A stretch of DNA of 64,000 nucleotides from contig NC_049984.1 of NCBI RefSeq assembly GCF_000003815.2, forward strand, positions 10,800,234-10,864,233. The letters run 5' to 3'. The notes under the pieces were generated by a model, which saw only the letters and a list, made by a program, of their open reading frames with translations, ran no database searches and was not told the origin of the DNA. This stretch comes from Branchiostoma floridae. Lineage: Eukaryota; Chordata; Leptocardii; Amphioxiformes; Branchiostomatidae. The position numbers and the translations under genes are program-made. Of the stretch, positions 1-9,400 are shown one piece after another (the stretch's first letter is position 1; each line of letters starts with the position of its first letter).

Positions 1-1130
1 AGAGTTACGGACAAGTTTATGCAAACCAGACCACGGGCCTCGTCCAGCGAGCGCGGCGGGCCCGTGTAAATCCCGACAGCGACATGGAGGGAGGAAAATA
101 ATCAGCACAAGTGTGGGGCGGCCTGTCAGAATGTTCAGGTCAGGATGAGCGGGGGCTTCTTTACAAGTACAAGATGTTGAATTAGGTAAATGTCGTGAGC
201 TGATGATGGCAATCACACAGAGTAGGTGCTTGCGTGCGTGTGGAAGGCCCCGGGTCTGCCTCCTCATTTACCTGATGATCCCAATGTCACATTCAGGTTA
301 AGGCAGGACAAAGTCGGTTCGATCTGGTGCTTCTATCATTACTTACAGAGATGTGCGTGTCAGACAGATCATCAACAGCCCGGTCTTATCAGTGTCGCGA
401 TCTGGACACCTGATCTCCGTGGCGAGGGATAGCCTCAAATCCCCGCATTCTCCCCCAAGAATTTCCTGCTGGATCTCGCCATCAGACCTGTCAAGCTTCC
501 AAACACCCGTCACCAAGTTTAATGTATTATGGTACTATGGTGGTGCTGTGTGTTGTAGGAAATATGCGAACATTACGAGCTCTTGTTTCACTCCACTTTC
601 ACTTACTTTCACTCACCACTGTCGCAAATTATAGATCAGAGATGGCAGCGGTATTTTCCTGTAAACTCCCCCCTCGCGTGTTTACATCTCCACGCGTGTT
701 GAGGAGTTGCAACAAGCACAACTGCCCGCCCTTCGGAGCCAGGGGCGGCGAGAGGGATCCTGTAACATGTTAGGTACTGGCGTCGGCTGTCTGCGTCCGT
801 CCCGTGCCATATGGGCCGCACATGTTTACTTACCCGATGTTAGCTATCACAAACTTACCTCTTCCAGCCGCCAGCGGCCATAACTCATCCGCGAATGACC
901 GCTCCGCGCGGCACAGACGACTGGGAGTCAATGGCTCGATGGAGGTGCGGTTATGAGGTATTTTCTCGGTCCCTTTGAATCCGCGGCGCGACTCAAAGGA
1001 GAGACCTAACTACAAATTTTACGGGACAGAAATATGTCAAGATGGTGGCGCTTTCATAGGGATGTCGATTATTCTCGCGGATTAATCTGTAATACGGGGA
1101 TATATTACAGAGCCGTGTGTTCGTAGACGG
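1..1130. other. CpG-richer non-coding stretch, possible distal promoter or neighbouring first exon
   Basis: There is no convincing coding ORF. CpG is clearly more frequent here than in the introns to the right, especially about 20-80 and 840-1130. A strong minus-strand donor (reverse complement reads GAAGAG then GTAAGTTT) ends at plus-coordinate 859. Short ATG-initiated frames precede it, so a divergent gene leaving the window to the left is possible but unproven. Confidence 0.3.
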
Positions 1131-1992
1131 ACCAAACAAATAGGAAACTTTCACTTTCTCATGAAAAGCGAAAGTTGTTTACTCACGGCGGATTAACTTC
1201 CTCGTGCAAGGAATCTTACTAAGTTTACATCTAGGAATCAGAGCACAGACTGTTAAAGTCAATTCCCTTGTTTGCCATGTATCTGATCGTACAAAAAAAA
1301 ACAACAACCTAGGATTGAAGTTTGCGACCGTTCGGTGAATTTCATGCGCTTTACTCGCCGCCCCATACTGTGAAAGAGCGTCTGGAAGCGTTTTCCTGTG
1401 ATCTAGATGTTGCGGAGATACAGGTCCTGGTAAAAGGTTAGGGTTGATAGACCCAGAGCGTCCAAGTCACCGCTGCGCAGCACGAAACAGGTTACTTGAA
1501 AAGGTTAGACATATATAGAACATCAGTGTCCCAGAGTAACTGCTAGGCGCCTTTGACACGTTTTGCACTTTCTTCGCTTCCCAGTGACTGTACCGGTGCG
1601 GTATTAAAGGTCCGGTCCGCATTCCACTAGACCTGAAAGTCCTGAAAGTATAACGGAAAAGACAACGAAATGCATATAGCGTAGAAAAAGACTTCTTGAA
1701 AAAAAAAAAAAACGTTGAGCGTCTGTTAAATTTTAGGTCGCAAGACGCATCCCTACCTAATGTAATGGAGTTGTAAATGATGAGGATGGAAAATTACCTT
1801 CATAATTCATTACAAGTCCATACCAGTATGTACCTGACCAGTGGTCGCCAGTGCGAAGAATGCATGGCCATGGAACACTCTACAGGCCGGTAGTTTTGGG
1901 TGTACGAAGTAAAGTAATGTTTTAGCAAATTCATCCATCAATACCTAATGACCTAGTCTAATGCTTTCAGTTGTGTAGTATAAAAAAGTACC
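1131..1992. other. Non-coding sequence before the first gap
   Basis: No exon, repeat or RNA gene was recognised. The stretch contains short A-runs near 1293 and 1699 and is otherwise unremarkable. Confidence 0.4.
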
Positions 1993-2286
1993 NNNNNNNN
2001 NNNNNNNNNNNNNNNNNNNNNNNNNNNNNNNNNNNNNNNNNNNNNNNNNNNNNNNNNNNNNNNNNNNNNNNNNNNNNNNNNNNNNNNNNNNNNNNNNNNN
2101 NNNNNNNNNNNNNNNNNNNNNNNNNNNNNNNNNNNNNNNNNNNNNNNNNNNNNNNNNNNNNNNNNNNNNNNNNNNNNNNNNNNNNNNNNNNNNNNNNNNN
2201 NNNNNNNNNNNNNNNNNNNNNNNNNNNNNNNNNNNNNNNNNNNNNNNNNNNNNNNNNNNNNNNNNNNNNNNNNNNNNNNNNNNNNN
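1993..2286. other. Assembly gap of 294 N
   Basis: This is an unbroken run of N. Open frames that cross it are artefacts. Confidence 0.99.
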
Positions 2287-2663
2287 TTTGTCAGCAACTT
2301 GTTTGTCGGGATTACTTCTGACACGCCCTGTGGCGAATGTGTGTGCACCAAGCCTGGGGCTCATCTGTTCATATCAAACCACTGCAGGGGATTGGTGCTG
2401 CATGTGAAGGAAGAGATATAACACTGCACGTTTCTGAAAACTCCATACGCGACAAGATAAAAGCTTCGCTGTAATTTCATCTGTGCTAAAAACACACTCC
2501 AATAACGCTGATTGGGTAGACATACATGTAAAGTATTGAAATATACGTATATCTTCAAAATGAGCGGTCTACTACTAAAATATGAAAAAAAAATACGTTC
2601 CTCAAAATGCATAGCTAGTTCCTCATTACGATTCTATGCACTGTGGCTCCAACTATGTAAATG

Positions 2664-3105
2664 TACATGTCAAGAGTTCTAAAATATAACCAAGAAATTG
2701 GTACGAAAGACTATCATATATACAAGTGGAGTGTCTGTTTTTCCGAGATACCGCTGTGCTTGGCGTTCCTCCACCGGGTAGGTGTGGTCCTTTCCTGCAG
2801 ATGGCGAATGGAGAAAGAAGACGTTATTGATCATTTCATTTTGATGTAAGGTCGTGTGTCAGATGAACAATTTATTAGTCAAAAAGCTTTTTTGAGTAAA
2901 TGATAATGATGCATGGTCAGGCAGGATGGATCGTCTGGAAGTCGCAGTTCGTGACTTGTTTTCGTCTTTCAGTCGTACTTTAATGATTTAATAGTTCAAC
3001 ACCCATCGATGTGCACGCGGATGCCAAACAAAAGTCAATAGTTGAGTTGAGTGCAACGTCAGTAATCATTGTAGGCACGCCCGGTTACTTGTGAGCGTGT
3101 TCTGT
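2664..3105 (+). repeat. Direct repeat copy A (about 440 bp)
   Basis: This copy matches 3243-3672 base for base apart from scattered substitutions and small indels, such as about 10 extra bases near 2953 and 2 near 3017. The left boundary of similarity is abrupt and the right end runs into the gap. Allelic copies left unmerged in the assembly are the simplest reading; a true tandem duplication is the alternative. The short ORF shared by both copies has no recognisable product. Confidence 0.9.
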
Positions 3106-3205
3106 NNNNNNNNNNNNNNNNNNNNNNNNNNNNNNNNNNNNNNNNNNNNNNNNNNNNNNNNNNNNNNNNNNNNNNNNNNNNNNNNNNNNNNNNNNNNNNN
3201 NNNNN
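3106..3205. other. Assembly gap of exactly 100 N
   Basis: This is an unbroken run of 100 N, a length often used as a placeholder for a gap of unknown size. It lies between two nearly identical copies (2664-3105 and 3243-3672), which suggests an unresolved haplotype or assembly join. Confidence 0.99.
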
Positions 3206-3242
3206 CTGTCAATACGTCGTAACTTAAAGCCTCGTCTTTGAA

Positions 3243-3672
3243 TACATGTCAAGAGTTCTAAAATATACCAAAGAACTTGGTACGAAAGACTATCATATAT
3301 ACAAGTGGGGTGTCTGTTTTTCCGAGATACCGCTGTGCTTGGCGTCCCTCCACCCGGTAGGTGTGGTCCTTTCCTGCAGATGGCGAATGGAGAAAGAAGA
3401 CGTTATTGATCATTTCATTTTGATGTAAGGTCGTGTGTCAGATGAACAATTTATTAGTCAAAAAGCTTTTTTGAGTAAATGATAATGATGCATAGTCAGG
3501 AAGGATGGATCGTCTGGAAGTCGCAGTTCGTCGTCTTTCAGTCGTACTTTAATGATTTAATAGTTCAACACCCATCGATGTGCTCGGATGCCAAACAAAA
3601 GTCAATAGTTGAGTTGAGTGCAACGTCAGTAATCATTGTAGGCACGCCCGGTTACTTGTGAACGTGTTCTGT
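3243..3672 (+). repeat. Direct repeat copy B (about 430 bp)
   Basis: This is the second copy of 2664-3105. Similarity begins at the shared word TACATGTCAAGAG and ends at GTGTTCTGT, just before the hairpin and GT microsatellite. Confidence 0.9.
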
Positions 3673-3676
3673 TTAT

Positions 3677-3698
3677 TACCTCCATGAAAATGGAGGTA
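3677..3698. repeat. Short perfect hairpin abutting a microsatellite
   Basis: TACCTCCAT at 3677-3685 and ATGGAGGTA at 3690-3698 are inverted copies separated by four bases. The GT array starts about ten bases later. This hairpin-plus-simple-repeat layout resembles small elements that seed microsatellites, but the element type is inferred. Confidence 0.6.
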
Positions 3699-3708
3699 TT
3701 GTTTTCAG

Positions 3709-3752
3709 TGTGTATGTATGTGTGTGTGTGTGTGTGTGTATGTGTGTGTGTT

Positions 3753-3783
<31 letters not shown>

Positions 3784-3822
3784 GCGTGTGTGTGTTTGTG
3801 TGTGTGCACGCGTGTGTTTGTG

Positions 3823-3897
<75 letters not shown>
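3709..3897. repeat. (GT)n / (CA)n microsatellite
   Basis: About 190 bases of almost pure GT dinucleotide with interruptions such as GTAT, GTTT, GCGC and GCACGC in the first half and a long uninterrupted run in the second half. The Cys-Val and His-Thr ORFs seen here in several frames are simple-repeat artefacts. Confidence 0.98.
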
Positions 3898-4184
3898 CAC
3901 GGTGTCTGTGTCTCTCATCGCATGTTTGTGGTCAGTGTAATTTAAGACCGACTTAAATGGGATACCGTTCCTATATTTACCACATCGCTACAACGTATAT
4001 CAGCAGATGTGTTATGCCCCCGGGTGCCTAGTCGTTTGATTTAAATTGGAGGAAATTGTGGAAATGATGTCATTGACTAAAACGTGATACTTCTAGACAC
4101 GATGTTTCCTGTCTGGAAGGTTGAAGTGATACAAACGCGGCATGTGATCTATTGATGTCATCTCCACATGACTGGTACACGATG
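3898..4184. other. Non-coding sequence between microsatellite and SINE
   Basis: No gene or repeat structure was recognised in this stretch. Confidence 0.4.
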
Positions 4185-4330
4185 GCATCGGTGGCGTAAT
4201 GGTAGGGTGTTTGGTCTAAAACCTAGAGGTCCTGGGTTTCAATCCCTTGACATGCTCCGATGCTGTGCCCTTGGGAAAGGCAATTTACACGACATTCCTC
4301 ACTTCACTTTGGACTCGATCACGTTGAAGT
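4185..4330 (+). mobile_element. tRNA-derived SINE (tRNA-Gly-like head)
   Basis: The head begins GCATCGGTGG, like tRNA-Gly. It has an A-box-like TGGCGTAATGG (about 4192-4202) and a B-box-like GGTTTCAATCC (about 4235-4245). The acceptor and T stems are too degenerate for a working tRNA. After the head comes a conserved-looking body (TGCCCTTGGGAAAGGCA then TTTACACGA, about 4266-4292) of the kind seen in SINEs of many marine animals. The 3' end is not clear; a run of 17 C at 4398-4414 may mark or lie beyond it. Confidence 0.65.
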
Positions 4331-6265
4331 TTTCGGCACCTAACGTATCTATAAGATTACATGAACTACGTACGATAGGGTATAGTTGTGGTTGTAACCC
4401 CCCCCCCCCCCCCCAACATGTACTCCAAACACAGTCAACTTATACATACTTTTGAAGGTCTTGTCGGTCTCATCATGTACACGTTGTTTACGGGCCACTT
4501 TCCCAGTCCTCTCTACTTCGAAAGATCCGAGAGGACTTGATGGTCAAATCGGAACGGTCATTTGTAGGATAAAAGCAAAACACAAAGCTTTCAGGGGCGA
4601 TCACTTAAGGGAAAGTAAAATGGATAAGAACGATTCAAGATCTAATTCTTCCCTGTCGCGCCGTCTCGGTGCGGAACAACCCTGATTTATGACTTCATCT
4701 CCCCTAAACTTTACCTGTAAAGCTGTGGAGACGGCATAGAGGAATAATTTCTCTCAATGAGAGACAAGCGGTGCTCAATCTCAATTTTCTTCCCTCGGAC
4801 ACGAATAAAACATAGTCTTTGTCATCACGGTAAGTGCATGGTTCGGGGGGAAGAACAAGTGGCGGTTTCCTTCCCGCCACTATCCGCTCACAAAAACTGT
4901 CTGGTCTGTCCGCCGCGGAGATTACGGACCTTGTAGATGGCATTGGTCTATAAAGATAGGTCTGCAGCGAGTGATGACTTGCCTTGCACTTGCTCTACCC
5001 TATCAGAGACATTACCACGCCTAATACTCTAATGTTTCGTTTAATGGAATTTCCCCATATCAATACACTTGCTCATGATTACAATTTCGGGGATATCGAT
5101 TTTTGGGGGTAGAAAATAAATCGCCTGCTGACCGGAGCCAGCCGAGTGGACCTCAATTGCGGTGGCGCTCTGATGTCTTTTGTTCGGAGGCCGTCTATTG
5201 GAAGAGATGACCCTTTTGTTTTCACTTTAAGTACACAAGAAGATAGTAGTATCCATCACTCCGATGGCAGTTTATCAAGGATGCATGGTCTCTGAAGAGC
5301 TAATTTAGTTGAAGCCTCATTGCCATATTTCTGTGGTTTTGGAGGTTTAAGTGGACTCACTTCTCTGTGAAATCTGCTTTTCTCAGTCCGTACAGAGTCG
5401 TGACGGATTCCGGAAAGCGGAGTTATCAGTAATCCGTCCTGAGCGCGCGCACAATCCCTCTCGATTGCTGTGAAACTTCATGTAACAAATGCTGTCAGTG
5501 GCCATTGCCTCCCTCCGCAGCCTACCGATCAATACCATTCTATAAGGAGAATGGACCGTGCCGACAATATGGTGCGCCATCAAGCCACTTTCGTCCACAA
5601 ATTAATTACTTCACAAAGTAAACGCGTACTTTCATCAAAGATGAAATTGAGACTTCAATTTCACGCTGGCCGGCCCAAGGTTTAAGGACTTGTCTGGCGT
5701 GGACTCATCGCAGACCCAATTTCGCACGGGCGATGGTGCCTGACATGGTGGCACGCTGGACGGCCGGTGTCAGCACCTATCAGTGCAGACGTGTCGGCAG
5801 CGACCGAGAGTTCGTGACAAGGATTTAAATTTTTAACTTCTCAGAGATTTCTCATTCAACAACCAACGTACTCAGGCAAAGTATGAAATTGCTTTTATTA
5901 GTTCTCAAGGTCTGATCTGATGAGAATGTTAACGTTACAAACAGAATTGTCGAAATGAAATGCGAATAAAATTTCCCCATTATTAGGTAGATTTATCGAT
6001 CAAATACCATGGAATTATTGATCTTATGCTTGCAATAGAATAACAAACTCCTTTTTGTCTTGTCAGCATCTCGCATAAAATCCCTTTTTCAACCTCCTTA
6101 AATTATCATTCATGTCGATTTGAAGTCCTTTATATAAGACAACACTGAATGTGGTGTAAAGCGGTATGATCTGCCGTGAATAGAAATTGCTCTCACAGGT
6201 GACTCTCGCAGTCGCAGGTGCAAGGAAAGGCATCTGAAAGTGAAAGTTGAAATTGGAGCTCGGTA
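4331..6265. other. 5' non-coding region upstream of sowah
   Basis: No coding exon was recognised. The stretch includes the 17-C run (4398-4414) and moderately CpG-rich sequence around 4840-4930, 5130-5200 and 5690-5820 that could be upstream regulatory or untranslated sequence. The transcription start cannot be placed from sequence alone. Confidence 0.4.
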
Positions 6266-6308
6266 TTTCCCATGATGCACCGCTATGTACCGGAAGCCGC
6301 CATCTTGG
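6266..6308 (+). promoter_or_regulatory. Proximal promoter / 5' leader motif cluster: Staf-ZNF143-like, ETS, YY1
   Basis: TTTCCCATGATGCACCGCT (6266-6284) fits the Staf/ZNF143 consensus at about 17 of 19 positions. ACCGGAAG (6289-6296) is an ETS/GABP core, and GCCGCCATCTTGG (6296-6308) is a YY1 consensus in reverse orientation. All three lie within 60 bases of the sowah start codon. There is no TATA box at a suitable distance. Such clusters are typical of TATA-less promoters with start sites close to the first ATG. Confidence 0.6.
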
Positions 6309-6322
6309 TCATTCAACTAAAC

Positions 6323-6446
6323 ATGGCGGACTATGAGTTCAGCTTCGACGGTGTGAAGCAGTTTATCGCCGATAGAGGCGGCAGAGTCAGAAATGTCGAA
6401 CTTGTAACTCACTTCAGACAACACCTGAATGATCCCGCCAGAAAAG
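6323..6446 (+). CDS. sowah: sowah exon 1: start codon and first part of N-terminal domain
   Basis: This exon encodes residues 1-41 plus one base. It starts MADYEFSFDGVKQF and continues through VELVTHFRQHLNDP, the beginning of the SOWAH N-terminal winged-helix-like domain. I chose the ATG at 6323 because its context (AAACATGG) is favourable and the family usually starts a few residues before this helix. An in-frame ATG at 6272 would add 17 residues encoded by the promoter motif cluster and looks untranslated. The donor at 6447 reads AG/GTATGG, phase 1. Confidence 0.93.
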
Positions 6447-9400
6447 GTATGGGTTTGACCGGTCTATGACGCCTGATTTGAACAAAACGGTTGATGTTTA
6501 CGTTTGGGTGATTACGCACACAAACAAACATCATATTTTCCAGATCCAGATTCTGTTTTATCGTCTGATCGGAGTTTAAAGGCAAGTAAACACAGTAAAA
6601 TCGTTTATTGTAAGTTTGCTATTTGTTCCTGAATCCTGCAGAAGCACAGTTATATTCACTCAAAAATGACGATAACAGGAACAAGTTATTGAGTTAGATA
6701 ACGTTATGTTTATGATTTCCTAATATGGGTGTGTCCTTGGGGTGATGAAAGGGTAGCGAGAAAGAGAAGTGTGTGTGTGTAGTTTTGGAGGCTACCGGTA
6801 TGTTGTTGTTACTCCAAAATAATTATCATAAAACGTGCATAATTTACGCCTGTGGTGTGACAATCCACTTCCGGTATCGACTTGTCATAGTCATGTGCAA
6901 TATTTTTTAACCTTTGAACCCATAATTTGCATTGCCAACTAGCCAGGTGTCCAGCCCTATTTAATATAGCTCCAGAGTACAAGTTTTTGCGGATGACAGA
7001 AGAGACACGGGAGCTATGATACGGCTGGATACCAGGATATTGCCAACATACCCGTAAAATGTAACATCAGGAGCTAACTAAGTTAGGAATCAACATCAAA
7101 TTCAAAGTTATGAAAGTTAGACATGCGACAGGAAAGATCAAGGGTTTGTTTGAAAATGCCTTCAGATACACAAATACATGATAATGATTAACTGCACAAG
7201 AATGAAGGTCAACAGTCCATAACTTTTAGTTTATATTTGTATTATAGATCATTATCATAGCCTAGCTATTAAGTCAAGTCAAAAGCTATATACATAACTT
7301 ATCATAACGTATCATAAAATGAAGCACACAGCTAGTTGGGTGATCTTTGCTGCTTGTCATGTTAGCCAAACAATACAGATAGATAAAATGAAGCACAAGA
7401 TCAATTTTATATGCACTAATTTGTATGATGAGATGGAAGGATGCCTACTAATTTGTATGACCTCATACTGACAATAAGAAATATACACAAGTAAACTCGT
7501 AGCTAGATGAAACACCAAAGTTTGTTGCACAAAACTGATGTGAGCGTGCAAAAAGTTTGGAAAAAAAACCATGAAAGTAGTCAGGAAGGTCAAGGAAATG
7601 ACTAAACACTCAAACCATATTTATTCAAACCTTTGTTTATTCATGAAAGCTCAAATCAGCCTGCAGGCCGCTTTTCATGGCGTACCAAACATTAAATTCG
7701 TCATTTTTGACAAGGAGTAAGTTCTTGAAAAAGTCATTGTTTTATGATCATAGGAAAAGAGGCATTCATTTTTTTATTCAATGCCTTTTGGGGGGGGGGG
7801 GCATAATTGATGTTTACTTGATGTCATCCATATAATTATATCAGAGTGCCATTATATGATAAAAGGGATGCTGTAAGTGTTGGATTATGCACGAAAAAAA
7901 TTGTTTTGCCTTTGCAGCTGTTTGCAATGCTCCCAACTTTTCTTTCCCATATTAAGGCATTGCTCTATCATTATGATGAATGTTCTGCGGCAGTGTAGTG
8001 GATATGTGACGACATATGTTGGAGCCAATACTCTCTATTCCACCCCGCAGCGAGTTGCCCCTTATCTCCCCCAGAAAAATGGATTAATCCTCACAAACCA
8101 TTCATTTACATTAGGAAGTTGACACCTTGACATTTCGCATTATCCCTTCCTAAGCAGCAATTTCATTCTGAATATTGAAGCCGGCAAATAAGGCATGAGG
8201 GAGCGGTGTCATTTGTTATATGTGAATTAATAGATTCATCATAGCCATAATGAGATCCTAACCATATTTTTTCCAGCAGGAGAGGTCGTACTAATGAGAT
8301 ATTTTTCAACATCCATAGCGAGGTAATATATCATTTGTCAATGTCATTTCTGGGAGCTGCAATTTGTCTTCCTATGAGGACTGCCATTCAGGAAGATAAC
8401 AAGCACTTGGCACTGCCGCCTGAAATTGAATTTGATAAAGACGGCATTGTCTATCTATTTGTGTGAAGTGGATGTGAAATGAAATCAGGGCTTTGTAGTT
8501 CTAACTTTGATTTTAGAGGATGGATGGGGTAAGTATTGGTTATTCAGCAACGTTCTAATCAAATCACCAAATGTCAATTAAACAGATATTTGGCCTGGCA
8601 TGGAATCTTTTGGAAGGAATTATGACATAGATAATATCTGCTGTAATATCAATATGGCATATGATGACAAATGGTATTTTCTTATTGGAACACAAGGTGT
8701 ATGCTATTATGATATATTACATGTATTAGTGATGATTAGTAGTAAATGTTGTTCAACTCATTGTTCTCTCCTAATAACCATTTTGTGAGATAGATGAAGA
8801 AAAAGTTTTGGCCAACCAACCACACTTGGAAATGCTAATAATTTCAGTGAATGGGGGTTAGACATCCATTGAAGTAACAAATGAAATGCTCAAGACAAAA
8901 GTTACTACAGGAAAGGTTTTGTTCATTGACTTGGGTAACTTCATATTGTACTGTTATTGTTTAGAAATGTCAAAATACACAAGTTATGATACATGTTGCA
9001 CATAACATCTCAGTCATATAGCATTATTGTTTATTCTCTAGCAAACAGCTATGCATTATCATTATCTTAAGGTGCACTCTCACTGTACTTGCGTCAAGCT
9101 TGTGTCACTGTGGGGTTCGAAAGATACTCAACAAATTTCAGAGATAAAGCACAAATTTACTTACTTTTTGTGTATTTTGTCTCTTCTAAGTCATACTTTT
9201 ACATATTTTTTTAAATTTACGCAATATCTAAATAAAAAAATCGGAGAAAAGAGCAGTGACACAGTGAACGAAGCCTGCAGTGACGCAAGCTTGACGCAAG
9301 TGCAGTGAGAGTGCACCTTTACCCACAAGTGTCCTCATGCCAGATCTTGTATGTTCCTTTTGTGGTTGTCAGTATTACCCTAACTGTATGGTAGATGTTA

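Noticed and set aside
3676-3956. Several Cys/Val and His/Thr ORFs on both strands
   Set aside because: Translation of a GT dinucleotide repeat; no coding signal.
4185-4260. Functional tRNA gene
   Set aside because: A- and B-box words are present but the stems do not pair properly and a SINE body follows.
6272-6322. Upstream in-frame ATG extending sowah by 17 residues
   Set aside because: The added segment is encoded by the Staf/ETS/YY1 motif cluster, is not like the family, and the ATG at 6323 has a better context.
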